Notes under the pieces: generated by a model | Seen by the model: only the letters and a program-made list of their open reading frames with translations | What the model was told of the DNA's origin: nothing | The model's database searches: none | Program-made: the position numbers and the translations under genes | Assembly (NCBI RefSeq): GCF_005222695.1 | Contig: NZ_STGG01000030.1 | Span: 1 to 60,514, forward strand | Direction: 5' to 3' | From: Massilia sp. HP4 | GTDB lineage: Bacteria; Pseudomonadota; Gammaproteobacteria; Burkholderiales; Burkholderiaceae_D | DNA: 60,514 nt | Shown: positions 25,696 to 35,590 of the stretch, piece after piece | Layout: each line of letters begins with the position of its first letter | How positions within the stretch are numbered: position 1 is the first letter of the stretch

Positions 25696-27814
25696 AACCC
25701 ACGGTCAGGGTGCGGCCGCGCCCCGCGAAGTAGCGGCTTGGCTCGACCAGCGCGCTCTGCGAGTAATACGTGATGTAGTCCTTGTCGAGCAGGTTGGCGA
25801 AGCCCAGGCGCAGGTCGCCCTTGCGCAGCTTGTAGGTCAGGGCGGCGTCGACCAGCGTATAACCCGAGAAGCGCTTGGCCGGCTCATCGAAGTCCTGCGA
25901 GAAAGCATGCTGGGCCTGCACCAGCGACGACAGGCGGTCGGTCCAGCTCGCGGTCCAGCTGGCCAGCACGCGGTCCGGTGCCACGTTCAGGCCGTCGAGC
26001 TTCGCGTCCAGGCTGCCATCGTTATTGCTGTCATAGCGGCCCTTGGTGCGCGCATACGAGAGGCTGGCGCGGTGCGTGGCATTGAAGCGGTGCGCGATCT
26101 TGGCCTCGACGCCTTCGAGCCGCGTCTTTTCGCGCGCCATCGCGAACACGCCGCCGACCGAGACAACACGGGCGCCGAAATCTGAGTCGGAGCGGTAGTA
26201 GCTGGCGTCGAATTCCCAGTCGCCCCTGCGCACGCGGGTGCCGGCCTCCACGCCGTCGGTCAGGATCGGCTCCAGGGCGCGCAGGCTGCCGATGCTCTGG
26301 CCCGGCGCGTTGATCGAACGGAGCGTGCGGCCGATGTCCGGCAGGCCGAAGCCTTCCGAGTAATTGGCGTACAGGGTGACGTCCTTGATTGGCTCGAACA
26401 CCAGACCCGCATTGAGCAGCGTCTCGTTGAACTTGATCTTGCCGCCTTCGACATGGGTGTTGTTGTAGGCCGCCAGCGTGCGGTAGCTGCCCACTTCGAA
26501 ATCGGCCTTCTCGCGCCGCGCGCCGGCGTGCAGGGTCAGCGTGTCGAGCAGCTTGAATTCGCCCTGGGTGAACAGCGAAAGGTTGCGGTACTTCGATTCG
26601 GGCACGAAGGTGCGCTTGGTGCCGTACATATCCTGCTTGCCCTCGTCGACCAGCGTGTCGAAGCCGACCGTCAGCTTCAGGCGCCCGTCCAGCATGCCTT
26701 CCTTCGTCAGGCCGACCTTGCTGCCGTATTTCGAGGCGACCGATCGCGACTGGTCGTACAGGGTGCCGCGCGGCGCGATCGACACGTCCTGGAAGGTGGC
26801 CGAATTATCGGCGCCGAACAGGCCGACGAATTCCTGGCTGTACGCCATCGCCGACAATTCCATGCCGGCCAGGTTGGTGTGGGTATAGCTGGCGCTCGAG
26901 GTCCAGACGTCGTTCCAGGCCGGCGTGCCGGGCGGCGTGCCCTCGACCGAGGTGGACGGGATGCCGCGCGTGCGGTCGCCCGGCACCCCGAGGTAGCTGG
27001 CCTTCGACTTGATCCGGTACCGGTTGAGCGAGAACTGCAGGCGCTGGCGATCGTCGGGACGGTAGCCGATCTTGGCCAGCACGTCGTAGCTGCGCGAATC
27101 CATCAGGTCGCCCTGGGTCACGTCGACCCCGATCGAACGCCCGGCGCCATCGAGGTGCAGGCCCTGGTCTTCATAGCCGACCGAGAACAGGTATTCGAGC
27201 TTGTCCCTGCGGCCATCGAGCCGGTAGGTCGTCTTGTAGCCGAGCAGGTCGCCGTTGACGTCCGACGTCGGCGTCGTCACCTGCACGTCGACGTGCTGGT
27301 TGAAGCTGCCCGCGGCCGGGCGGCGCGTGATGATGTTGATGGTGCCGCCGGTCGCGCCCAGGCCGTTGATGGCGCTCGGGCCCTGCACGATCTCGATGCG
27401 GTCGACCATCGCGTAGTCGATCGTGTGCGCCTCGCGTCCGGTGGGCCGCACCGGATTCGATTGCGGCACGCCGTCGACCAGGATCAGCGGCGCGCGCCCG
27501 CGCAGGGTCTCGCCCGAACCGTTCATCTTGCCGCGGCTGGGCGTGTACGAGGGCAGCATGTTGCTGAGGACGTCGGACGAGTTGGTCGAAATGGTCAGCT
27601 GGCGCTCGATGTCTTCCTTGCGGATCACGACCACCGTCTGCGGCGCCTTGTCCACTTCGACATTCGAGCGGGACGCTGCGACGACGACGACGGCGCCTTC
27701 GCTATCTGCCTGCTGGGACTGGGCCTGCGCCTGGAATGAGGTGGCCAGCAGGGCGAGGGGGACGAGGGCCGTGAGCGGACGGCGGCTGGTGGGCAAAGGC
27801 TGCGATGACTGCAC
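25679..27814 (-). CDS. TonB-dependent outer-membrane receptor (iron/siderophore type)
   Basis: 711 residues from a GTG start at 27814 with GGAG six bases upstream. Signal peptide (ALVPLALLATSFQAQA), plug domain with VVVIRKEDIERQL, LRGRAPLILVDGVPQ, DRIEIVQGPSAINGLGATGGTINIITR, then a 22-stranded barrel ending LTVGYALGF with a C-terminal Phe. Plug similar to ferric-hydroxamate/carboxylate siderophore receptors (RhtA/IutA type). It is the first gene of the iron operon, with a Fur box 20 bp upstream. An M16 protease lies directly behind it, so a protein-bound iron substrate is also possible. Confidence 0.93.
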   Translation of the reverse strand: MQSSQPLPTSRRPLTALVPLALLATSFQAQAQSQQADSEGAVVVVAASRSNVEVDKAPQTVVVIRKEDIERQLTISTNSSDVLSNMLPSYTPSRGKMNGSGETLRGRAPLILVDGVPQSNPVRPTGREAHTIDYAMVDRIEIVQGPSAINGLGATGGTINIITRRPAAGSFNQHVDVQVTTPTSDVNGDLLGYKTTYRLDGRRDKLEYLFSVGYEDQGLHLDGAGRSIGVDVTQGDLMDSRSYDVLAKIGYRPDDRQRLQFSLNRYRIKSKASYLGVPGDRTRGIPSTSVEGTPPGTPAWNDVWTSSASYTHTNLAGMELSAMAYSQEFVGLFGADNSATFQDVSIAPRGTLYDQSRSVASKYGSKVGLTKEGMLDGRLKLTVGFDTLVDEGKQDMYGTKRTFVPESKYRNLSLFTQGEFKLLDTLTLHAGARREKADFEVGSYRTLAAYNNTHVEGGKIKFNETLLNAGLVFEPIKDVTLYANYSEGFGLPDIGRTLRSINAPGQSIGSLRALEPILTDGVEAGTRVRRGDWEFDASYYRSDSDFGARVVSVGGVFAMAREKTRLEGVEAKIAHRFNATHRASLSYARTKGRYDSNNDGSLDAKLDGLNVAPDRVLASWTASWTDRLSSLVQAQHAFSQDFDEPAKRFSGYTLVDAALTYKLRKGDLRLGFANLLDKDYITYYSQSALVEPSRYFAGRGRTLTVGYALGF

Positions 27815-27833
27815 GAACGACTCCAGTCTACTT

Positions 27834-27852
27834 GGTAATGAGAAGCATTATC
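27834..27852. promoter_or_regulatory. Fur box
   Basis: On the minus strand it reads GATAATGCTTCTCATTACC, matching 15 of 19 bases of the consensus Fur box. It is embedded in a 29-bp palindrome (27829-27857, arms TACTTG/CAAGTA) and covers the -10 box of the receptor promoter. Iron-replete repression is inferred. Confidence 0.85.
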
Positions 27853-27876
27853 AAGTAGGGCGATGGTCGGTGTCAA
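27847..27876 (-). promoter_or_regulatory. Sigma70 promoter of the iron-uptake operon
   Basis: Minus strand TTGACA (27876-27871), an 18-bp spacer and GATAAT (27852-27847). The -35 is consensus and the -10 lies inside the Fur box. Confidence 0.75.
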
Positions 27877-27915
27877 ATCGCCACGGGCTGTCGACGGCGC
27901 CGGAGGGGTGTCGCG

Positions 27916-30828
27916 TCAGCTGCCCGGCATGCCCGGTTTGCCGGCCTTGGCCACCTTGGACGCAGCCTGCGTTTCGGGATTGAGCACCACCTGCACATAG
28001 TTGTTCGTGTCGAAGTAACGCCGCGCCGCCGCCTTGATGTCGTCGGCCGTGAGGGCCTGCACCTGCTGCTCCACCGAGAGGATCGAGGCCGGGTCAAGGC
28101 CCTCGGTCAGCGCCGACTGCAGGTTCGCGACCCAGTAGCCGTTCTCGCGCAGCGAGCGCCGGTGGTTCTGGATCCAGCCGGTCTTGACCTTGTCCAGTTC
28201 GGCCGCATCCGGGCCTTCCTGCTGCAGGCGCGCGATCTCGGCGAAGGTCGCGGCGATTACCTTGTCCACGTGTTCCGGGCCGGTCGGCAGGCTGATGCCG
28301 ACCGCATAGTTCCCGTACGGGATCTTGCTCAAGGTGCCGCTGGCGCCGCCGCCGTAGATCATCGCCATCTTCTCGCGCAGCACCTCGATGATGCGCAGGT
28401 TCGTCACTTCGATCAGGGCCGACAGGCGCAGCTGCTCGGCTTCGGAGAACTCGGCCGCACCAGTGAAGGTCAGCGAGACGGTGCTTTTCGGCTCGGTCCC
28501 GCTGCGCACCTCGCGCTTGACCACGCCGGTGGCCGGGCGCAGGCCCACGTCGCGGTAGGCGACCGGGATGTCCGGCGTCGGCAGGGTGCCGAGATAGGTC
28601 GCCAGCAGAGGCCGGATCTTTTGTTCGTCGAAGCTGCCGACCAGGATGAAGGTCAGGTCCTTGGCGCTCGAGAAGCGCTGGCGGAAGATATCGATGCTGC
28701 GGTCCAGGTCGATCTTGGAAAATTCTTCGGCCTCGAGCGTGCGCGGCGCGCGCGGATGGTTGTTGTACAGGGCCGCGACCAGCGCGTCGTTAAAGTAGCG
28801 CCCCGGCAGGCTGCGCTGGTTGCGTGCGATCTCGGCCTGCTTGTCGATATAGGCGTGGAACAGCCCTTCGTCGCGGCGCACCTCGGCGAACTTGAGCCAC
28901 AAGAGCTGCAGCATGGTCTCGATGTCGGTGGCGCCCGAGGCGCCCGCGATCACGTCGCTATAGCTGCCCAGGCCCACGGTCACGCCGGCCGTCTTGCCGG
29001 CCAGGATCTTGCGCATGTCGAGCGGGCTGAAATCCTTCACGCCCATGCTGGCCACGATCGCGTTCGAGAAACGCGCATTGAGGATGTCGCCGTCGGGGAA
29101 CAGGCTCTGGCCGCCGGGGCGGGCCGCGCTCAGCATCACCTGGTCGTTGCGGAAGTCGGTCGGCTTCAGGATCACCTTGACCCCGTTCGACAGGGTCAGG
29201 CGCGACAGGCCCAGCGCCTTGTCGTGTTCTTCGCCGACGATCTTGCCCGGCCTGGCCGGCTTTTCCATCAGGCGCGTCGCCAGCAGCTTTTCGTCGTGCC
29301 GGTCCACCGGTGCCCGCGCGGCGTCGCTGACGGCCGCCAGCAACTGCTCGCCGGTCGGCGCATCCGGCTTGCTCACGCCGGTGTACAGCACCAGCTTGCC
29401 CGAATCGGCCGGAATGGTGCGCCGTGCGTAGTCGTTCATCTCGGCCAGCGAAATGCCCGGCACCAGCTGCTGCACATAGCGGTACTCGGTCTCGATGCCG
29501 GGGATCGCTTCGTCCTGCAGGAAGTTGCGGATGTATTCGGCGGCGTAGCTGCCCGAGTCGCTCTTGGCGCGCTCGAGCCAGGCCTGCTCGTAGCTGCGCA
29601 TCAGGCCTTTCTTGGCCCGATCGAGCTCCTGCTCGCCGAAGCCGTGCTGGCGCGCGCGCTCGTTTTCCTGGACCAGGGCCGCGATCGCGGGCAGGGCGCC
29701 GCGCGGCCCGATGGCGGCCGACGAGTTATAGGAATGGTAGCGCGGGGTGAGTTTACCCAGCGAGCTGCTCGCGCCCAGGTAGGGCGCGTCGGGCAGCTGC
29801 GACAGTTCGGCCAGGCGCTGGTTGAGCATGGTCCCGAACAGCGACTGCACCAGCTCTTCCCGGTAGGCGCCGATGGTGCCCAGTTCGCGCACCGGCTGCA
29901 CCGGATAGCGGATCAGCACCGCATTGCCGTTGGCTTCGGGGTCGGTCACGACCAGCGCCTCGGTCGCGGCGCGCGCCGGGATGGTCGCGTAGTCGCGCGG
30001 ACGCGGATTGGCCGGGTTCTTCAGGCGCGTAAAATGTTGCTTGACCAATCGCTCGGCGTGCGCCGGATCGACGTCGCCGACCACCACCACCGCCATCAGG
30101 TCGGGGCGGTACCAGTCGCGGTAGAAGCGCTTCAGGGAGTCAGGCTTGAAATTCCTGAGCACGTCCTCGCGCCCGATCGGCAGCCGCTCGGCATATTTTG
30201 AACCGTTGAACAGGCGCGGGTAGATCTGCGTGCCCATGCGGTCCGAGGCGCCTTTACCCAGGCGCAGCTCTTCCAGCACGATGCCGCGCTCCTTCTCGAT
30301 CGCTTCCGCGTCGAAGCGCACGCCGTGGGCCCAGTCCTCGAGCACCTGGAACGCCTTGGTGACGTTGTCCGGCTTGTCGGTCGGGATCGGGAGGATATAC
30401 ACGGTCTCGTCGAACGAGGTATAGGCATTCAGGTCGGCGCCGAAGCCCACCCCGATCGACTGCAGATAGGACACCAGCTCGTGCTTGCGGAAGTTGGTGG
30501 TGCCGTTGAAGGCCATGTGCTCCACGAAGTGGGCCAGGCCGCGCTGGTCTTCGTCTTCCAGGATCGAGCCGGCCTTGACCACGAGGCGCAATTCGAGCTT
30601 GTGTTCGGGGCGCGCGTTACGCTGGATGTAATAGGTCAGGCCATTTTCGAGCTTGCCGACCTTGACCTGCGGGCCGACCGGGATCGGCGCATCCATTTGC
30701 AGGGCCGCCGCGTGTTGCGGCGTTGCCTGCGCCTGGCCTGCCTGCGGCGCGCCATGCGCCAGCGGGGACAGGCCCAGGACCGCGGCCAATGCCAGGAGCG
30801 GCAGGCCACGCGTGAAGTTGTTGCTCAT
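27916..30828 (-). CDS. Periplasmic M16 zinc protease (PqqL-like)
   Basis: 970 residues with a signal peptide ending near HGAPQ (about residue 26). Two M16 pairs: the first carries the inverted zinc motif HFVEH (His100, Glu103, His104), with the third ligand Glu180 in EKERGIVLEE; the second half is catalytically inactive, as usual. Length is like E. coli PqqL (about 930). Such enzymes degrade peptides or imported proteins in the periplasm. It lies just upstream of the TonB receptor, but the receptor has its own promoter. Its own upstream region shows no Fur box. Whether they work together is unproven. Confidence 0.92.
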   Translation of the reverse strand: MSNNFTRGLPLLALAAVLGLSPLAHGAPQAGQAQATPQHAAALQMDAPIPVGPQVKVGKLENGLTYYIQRNARPEHKLELRLVVKAGSILEDEDQRGLAHFVEHMAFNGTTNFRKHELVSYLQSIGVGFGADLNAYTSFDETVYILPIPTDKPDNVTKAFQVLEDWAHGVRFDAEAIEKERGIVLEELRLGKGASDRMGTQIYPRLFNGSKYAERLPIGREDVLRNFKPDSLKRFYRDWYRPDLMAVVVVGDVDPAHAERLVKQHFTRLKNPANPRPRDYATIPARAATEALVVTDPEANGNAVLIRYPVQPVRELGTIGAYREELVQSLFGTMLNQRLAELSQLPDAPYLGASSSLGKLTPRYHSYNSSAAIGPRGALPAIAALVQENERARQHGFGEQELDRAKKGLMRSYEQAWLERAKSDSGSYAAEYIRNFLQDEAIPGIETEYRYVQQLVPGISLAEMNDYARRTIPADSGKLVLYTGVSKPDAPTGEQLLAAVSDAARAPVDRHDEKLLATRLMEKPARPGKIVGEEHDKALGLSRLTLSNGVKVILKPTDFRNDQVMLSAARPGGQSLFPDGDILNARFSNAIVASMGVKDFSPLDMRKILAGKTAGVTVGLGSYSDVIAGASGATDIETMLQLLWLKFAEVRRDEGLFHAYIDKQAEIARNQRSLPGRYFNDALVAALYNNHPRAPRTLEAEEFSKIDLDRSIDIFRQRFSSAKDLTFILVGSFDEQKIRPLLATYLGTLPTPDIPVAYRDVGLRPATGVVKREVRSGTEPKSTVSLTFTGAAEFSEAEQLRLSALIEVTNLRIIEVLREKMAMIYGGGASGTLSKIPYGNYAVGISLPTGPEHVDKVIAATFAEIARLQQEGPDAAELDKVKTGWIQNHRRSLRENGYWVANLQSALTEGLDPASILSVEQQVQALTADDIKAAARRYFDTNNYVQVVLNPETQAASKVAKAGKPGMPGS

Positions 30829-30921
30829 TCGATGCTCATTTTATTGTCGTTGGATGACTTGTCGATTGCATTCTACATGGCAGGAGGGCGGGCACGGCTG
30901 GGCTTAAGGCTGCCCTAAAGT

Positions 30922-33594
30922 TCAGAGTACCACCCGCCCCTGGGCCAGCAGCCGGGCCATTTCGATGGCCGGCACCGGCCGCCCGTACAGATAGCCCTGC
31001 AATACGTCACAGCCGAGGGAACCGAGAAAATCGCGCTGGCCGATCGTCTCCACGCCCTCGGCCACCACCGCCAGCGACAGGCCCTGGGCCAGGGCGATCG
31101 TGGCCTGGGCGATGGCGGCGCTGCGCTGTTCGGTGGCGATATTGCGTACGAAGGTCTGGTCGATCTTGAGTTTGTCGAGCGGGAAGCGCGACAGGTAGCC
31201 AAGCGACGAGTAGCCGGTGCCGAAGTCGTCCAGCGACAGCGAGACCCCCAGCGTGCGCAGCTCGGCCATCTGGGCCTCGGCCGCGGCGCTGTCGCCCAGC
31301 ATCACGGATTCGGTCAGCTCGACCTCGAGCCAGCGCGCCTCGAGGCCGCTGTCGTGCAGGGCGGTGCGCACCACCTGGGCCACGGTGCCGGCCTTGAACT
31401 GGTTGGCCGAGACGTTGACCGCGACCCGCACCGGCGCCAGGCCGGCGTCTTGCCAGGCCTTGTTCTGGAAACAGGCCTGGCGGATCACCCATTCGCCGAT
31501 CGGGTGGATCAGGCCGGTATCCTCGGCCAGCGGGATGAAGTCGGCGGGCGATACCGGGCCGATCTCTTCGCTGCGCCAGCGCAGCAGGGCTTCCATGCCG
31601 ACCAGGCGGCCATCCAGGCGCGAGACCTGCGGCTGGTAGTGCAGCGACAGTTCGTCGCGTTCGATCGCGCGCCGCAGGCGCGTTTCGAGCGCCAGCCAGC
31701 GCAGCGCCTCTGCATTCATCTCGCCCTTGAAGAACCTGAAACCGTTGCGTCCCGAGTCCTTCACATGGGTCAGCGCGGCGTCGGCCGCCTTGAGCAGGTC
31801 GCCGGCGACGTCGCCGTCGCGCGGATAGACGCTGATGCCGACGCTGCCGGTCACCACCACGTCGTGCTCGCCCACCAGCAGCGGCTGCGATACGGCGTCG
31901 ATCAGGCGCTGGGCGCAGTAGATCACGTCGTCGGTGTCGTCGAAGCTGGTCAGGAGCAGCACGAATTCGTCACCCGACAGGCGCGCCACGGTATCGGTCG
32001 GGCCGGCCACCTCGCCGGCGCGGCGCGCGACTTCGCGCAGCACGGCGTCGCCGGCCGCGTGGCCGAGGCTGTCGTTGATGCGCGACAGGCGGTCGACGTT
32101 AAACAGCAGCAGCGCTACCTGGCTGGCGTCCTGGCGCGCCGCAGCCAGCGCCTGCTGCACGCGGTCGTTGAACAGCGAGCGGTTCGGCAGCAGGGTCAGT
32201 GCATCGTGGTTCGACAGGAAGTCGAGCTGGTGATGGGCCGCCTTCAACGCCGACAGGTCGGTCGACACCGAGACATAGGCGGTGATCTTGCCGCTGTCGT
32301 CGCGCACCACGCTCAGGCTGGTGCGTTCGGGGTAGATCTCGCCATTCTTGCGGCGGTTCCAGACCTCGCCGCGCCACTGGCCGTCATGTTCCAGGCAATC
32401 CCACATCGCGCGGTAGAAGGCCGGGTCGTGGCGCCCCGAGCGCAGCATCGACGGGCTGCGTCCCAGCACCTCGGCTTCGAGATAGCCTGTGATTTCCTCG
32501 AAGGCCGGATTGACGGCCACGATCCTGGCCTCGGCGTCGGTCATCAGGATTGCCTCCTGCGTGCTGTCGAACACCTGGCGCGCGAGTTCCAGCCGGTGCT
32601 CGCTGTCGCGCAAGGCGGCGTCGGTGTCGGCGCGCGCGATGGCTTCGAGCTGCAGCTGGGCCGCGTGGTGCTGCACGACCTCGTACAGGTTCAGGTTTTC
32701 ATAGGCGACCGCCAACTGGGCCGCGAGCGCCGTGGCCCAGCGTTCTTCTTCGTCCGAGAACGCCGCCGCGCCGGCGCGCCGGGTGCAGTGCAGCCAGCCG
32801 AGCGGATGCTGCAGGTCGTGCACCTGCAGGCCGAGCAGGTGGCCGACTTCGGGATGGTGCTGGGGCAGGGTGGCCAGCAGGGCGTCATCGCCGCCAAGTC
32901 GCAGCGGCGCGCGCGCGCGCAGCAGCATGCCCGGCAGGTCTTGCTCGTTGAGCGCATAGTCGGCAAGCAGGCCGCCTTCGACGCCGAATGTGCTCAGGTG
33001 GCGCACCGAGCGTTCGGTGCTGGCCAGCAGGCACAGGGCGACACAGTCGGCATCGAGCACGCGCCGCGCGGCATCGACGAAGGCGCCGGCCAGGGCCTCG
33101 ACGCGGCGCTCGCCCACCAGCATCATGCACATGCGTTCCAGTTCGGACAGGCGCGCGCACAGGTCGAACGGCAGGTCGCGGTCGCGTTCCTGGCCCGACG
33201 GCAGCACCGGCGCCGGTGCCCCGCGCGCCACCCCCAACTCGGCGGCGACGGCTGCCAGGATGCGGTCCGGCTCGGCCGGCTTGCCCAGCACGGTGGTCAC
33301 GCCACAGCGCGCCGCCATCGCCATCGTCTCGCGTTCCGAATAGACGGCCGAGAAAAAGATGACGCGGGTCGCGCGCAGGGCGGGATCGGCGCGCAGCTGC
33401 TGGACGAACTCGTAGCCGTCCATGGTCGGCATCAGGATGTCGGTGATGATCAGTTCGGGACGGTCGGCACGCGTGACGGCCAGCGCCTGGGCGCCGTCTT
33501 CTGCCTCGATGACCCGGTGCTCGGTGTAGCCGAGCAGGGCGGCCAGGTAGCTGCGGTTGCTCGGACGGTCGTCGACGATCAGGATCGTGGCCAT
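30922..33594 (-). CDS. REC-GAF-PAS-GGDEF-EAL c-di-GMP response regulator
   Basis: 890 residues. Receiver domain 1-120 with phospho-acceptor Asp52 (IITDILMP) and Lys in LGKPAE; a GAF-like segment (about 150-320); PAS with RIVAVNPAFEEITGY (about 345-460); GGDEF domain with active-site motif SGDEF (about 540); EAL domain starting with YQPQVSRLDGRLVGMEALLRW and containing [16 protein letters not shown]. The EAL catalytic set appears intact, so phosphodiesterase activity is likely; the Gly-to-Ser change in GGDEF may weaken cyclase activity. No adjacent kinase. Confidence 0.93.
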   Translation of the reverse strand: MATILIVDDRPSNRSYLAALLGYTEHRVIEAEDGAQALAVTRADRPELIITDILMPTMDGYEFVQQLRADPALRATRVIFFSAVYSERETMAMAARCGVTTVLGKPAEPDRILAAVAAELGVARGAPAPVLPSGQERDRDLPFDLCARLSELERMCMMLVGERRVEALAGAFVDAARRVLDADCVALCLLASTERSVRHLSTFGVEGGLLADYALNEQDLPGMLLRARAPLRLGGDDALLATLPQHHPEVGHLLGLQVHDLQHPLGWLHCTRRAGAAAFSDEEERWATALAAQLAVAYENLNLYEVVQHHAAQLQLEAIARADTDAALRDSEHRLELARQVFDSTQEAILMTDAEARIVAVNPAFEEITGYLEAEVLGRSPSMLRSGRHDPAFYRAMWDCLEHDGQWRGEVWNRRKNGEIYPERTSLSVVRDDSGKITAYVSVSTDLSALKAAHHQLDFLSNHDALTLLPNRSLFNDRVQQALAAARQDASQVALLLFNVDRLSRINDSLGHAAGDAVLREVARRAGEVAGPTDTVARLSGDEFVLLLTSFDDTDDVIYCAQRLIDAVSQPLLVGEHDVVVTGSVGISVYPRDGDVAGDLLKAADAALTHVKDSGRNGFRFFKGEMNAEALRWLALETRLRRAIERDELSLHYQPQVSRLDGRLVGMEALLRWRSEEIGPVSPADFIPLAEDTGLIHPIGEWVIRQACFQNKAWQDAGLAPVRVAVNVSANQFKAGTVAQVVRTALHDSGLEARWLEVELTESVMLGDSAAAEAQMAELRTLGVSLSLDDFGTGYSSLGYLSRFPLDKLKIDQTFVRNIATEQRSAAIAQATIALAQGLSLAVVAEGVETIGQRDFLGSLGCDVLQGYLYGRPVPAIEMARLLAQGRVVL

Positions 33595-33941
33595 CAGCGT
33601 CGCCTGTCGTACGAGGCGGCACCTGGGCGGCTGACTGGGAAGACTACCGACATGGCGACTCCGAAATTATGCAGCCGCACCCTGTGGGCGAATACGGCAG
33701 AGATGTCTTAATCATAATACAGTTGGACGCAATCACGGTACGGTGGTGCACGTAAAACATCGAGCTTAGCAATTTAAAGCCGCAAAATCACTAGTTGTTG
33801 CTCATTGGTAACATCGATTGACGCCGCAGTTTCGCTGTGCTGCCGATTTGGGGACAGCCGGGGCCGACAATGCGGTTGAACGCCTGTAAATCCTTTAAAA
33901 TAGCGGATTACGCATAACCCTCCCGTTTCAAGGAATCCCGT
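33595..33941. other. Divergent region between the c-di-GMP regulator and ribB
   Basis: About 350 bp with no gene. AT-rich patches at 33705-33720 and 33892-33904 are probable promoter parts. No FMN riboswitch core was found, although this element often precedes ribB. Confidence 0.5.
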
Positions 33942-35054
33942 ATGTCTATTTCCAGCACCGAGGAAATCGTTGCCGAACTTCGCGCCGGCCGCATGGTCAT
34001 CCTGGTCGATGAAGAAGATCGCGAGAACGAAGGCGACCTCGTGCTTGCGGCCGACTTCGTCACGCCCGAGGCGATCAACTTCATGATCCGCCATGCGCGG
34101 GGCCTGGTCTGCCTGACCTTGTCCGAAGAAATCTGCGACCGCCTGGCGCTGCCGATGATGACTTCCCGCAATGGCACCTCGTTCGGCACCAATTTCACGG
34201 TGTCGATCGAAGCGGCCGAAGGCGTCACCACCGGTATCTCGGCGGCCGACCGCGCGCGCACCATCCAGGTGGCGGTGAACAAGGGCACGACCCCGGACGA
34301 CCTGGTGCAGCCGGGCCATATCTTCCCGCTGCGCGCCCAGAAGGGCGGCGTCCTGATGCGCGCCGGACATACCGAAGCGGGTTGCGACCTGACGCAGATG
34401 GCGGGCCTGACCCCGGCCTCGGTGATCTGCGAGATCATCAAGGAAGACGGCACCATGGCGCGCCTGCCTGACCTGATCGAGTTCGCCAAGGAACACAAGC
34501 TCAAGATCGGCACCATTGCCGACCTGATCCATTACCGCAGCCAGAACGAATGCCTGGTCGAGCGCGTGGCCGAACGCACGCTGTCGACCGAGGCCGGCGA
34601 GTTCCAGCTGGTGGCCTTCCGCGACGCCCCGAGCGGCTCGGCCCACCTGGCCCTGGTCCATGGCGACCTGTCGCCCGAGAAAGAGGCGCTGGTGCGCGTG
34701 CACCAGCCGGTGTCGATCCTCGACCTGCTCGAGAACCGCGCCACCACGCATTCCTGGGACATGGCCTCGGCCATGAAGACCATCAAGGCCAGCGATGCCG
34801 GCGTGATCGTGCTGCTCAATTGCGGCGAAAGCGCCGAGCAATTGTTTGCGCAACTGGCGCCGCAAGACGGCAAGGCGAACCGCGCTGGCGCGCGCGCCGC
34901 GTCGATGGACTTGCGCACCTATGGCATCGGCGCCCAGATCCTGCGCGCCCTCGGCGTGGGCAAGATGCAGCTGCTGGCCAATCCGCGCAAGATGCCGTCG
35001 ATGACTGGTTTCGACCTGGAAGTGACCGGCTACGTACCGCGTCCGGAAGCCTGA
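33942..35054 (+). CDS. ribB: 3,4-dihydroxy-2-butanone 4-phosphate synthase with degenerate GTP cyclohydrolase II-like domain (RibBX type)
   Basis: 370 residues; AAGGAAT precedes the ATG. Residues 1-205 are the DHBP synthase: [61 protein letters not shown]. The C-terminal half aligns with GTP cyclohydrolase II, but the zinc-binding stretch (normally HSECLTGD...CDCG) is [12 protein letters not shown] with no cysteines, so cyclohydrolase activity is very unlikely. A separate ribA should exist elsewhere. It is followed by ribH after 37 bp, then nusB. Confidence 0.95.
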   Translation: MSISSTEEIVAELRAGRMVILVDEEDRENEGDLVLAADFVTPEAINFMIRHARGLVCLTLSEEICDRLALPMMTSRNGTSFGTNFTVSIEAAEGVTTGISAADRARTIQVAVNKGTTPDDLVQPGHIFPLRAQKGGVLMRAGHTEAGCDLTQMAGLTPASVICEIIKEDGTMARLPDLIEFAKEHKLKIGTIADLIHYRSQNECLVERVAERTLSTEAGEFQLVAFRDAPSGSAHLALVHGDLSPEKEALVRVHQPVSILDLLENRATTHSWDMASAMKTIKASDAGVIVLLNCGESAEQLFAQLAPQDGKANRAGARAASMDLRTYGIGAQILRALGVGKMQLLANPRKMPSMTGFDLEVTGYVPRPEA

Positions 35055-35091
35055 AACACCCATTCAACCATACAAGACTAAGAGGTCAGCC

Positions 35092-35571
35092 ATGACGGTA
35101 GGAACTTTTGAAAGCAATCTGCAGGGCGAAGACCTGCGCATCGGTATCGTGCAGGCCCGTTTCAACGCCGACGTGGGCCACGGCCTGCTGTCGTCCTGCC
35201 TGGCCGAACTCAAGCGCCTGGGCGTGGCCGACGAAGACATCCTGCACGTGACCGTGCCGGGCGCCCTCGAAGTGCCGCTGGCACTGCAGCGCATGGCCGT
35301 GACCGAGCAGTTCGACGCCCTGATCGCGCTGGGCGCGGTGATTCGCGGCGAAACCTACCACTTCGAGCTGGTGTCGAACGAATCGGGCGCCGGTATTACC
35401 CGCATCGGCCTCGACTACGGCATCCCGATCGCCAACGCGATCCTGACCACCGAGACCGACGAGCAGGCCGAGGTCCGCATGGCCGAAAAAGGCGGCGACG
35501 CAGCGCGCGTCGCGGTCGAGATGGCCAACCTCCTGATGGCGCTGGACGAGCTGGTGCCAGAGGACGAATAA
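35092..35571 (+). CDS. ribH: 6,7-dimethyl-8-ribityllumazine synthase
   Basis: 159 residues; [43 protein letters not shown] and [15 protein letters not shown] are the standard motifs, with the catalytic His in TYHFE. It joins the RibB product with the RibD-pathway pyrimidine to give lumazine, the substrate of RibE. Confidence 0.98.
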   Translation: MTVGTFESNLQGEDLRIGIVQARFNADVGHGLLSSCLAELKRLGVADEDILHVTVPGALEVPLALQRMAVTEQFDALIALGAVIRGETYHFELVSNESGAGITRIGLDYGIPIANAILTTETDEQAEVRMAEKGGDAARVAVEMANLLMALDELVPEDE

Positions 35572-35590
35572 CAGTAAAGGCAAGAAAACA

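Noticed and set aside
28162..30201. Long open frame antisense to the M16 protease gene
   Set aside because: It is a GC-rich shadow: Ala/Gly/Arg/His-rich without domains, and opposite a well-supported gene. Similar shadows oppose rhs, tolA, the penicillin acylase and the c-di-GMP genes.
33595..33941. FMN riboswitch upstream of ribB
   Set aside because: The conserved core segments of the element were not found in this stretch, although it is the usual place for one.
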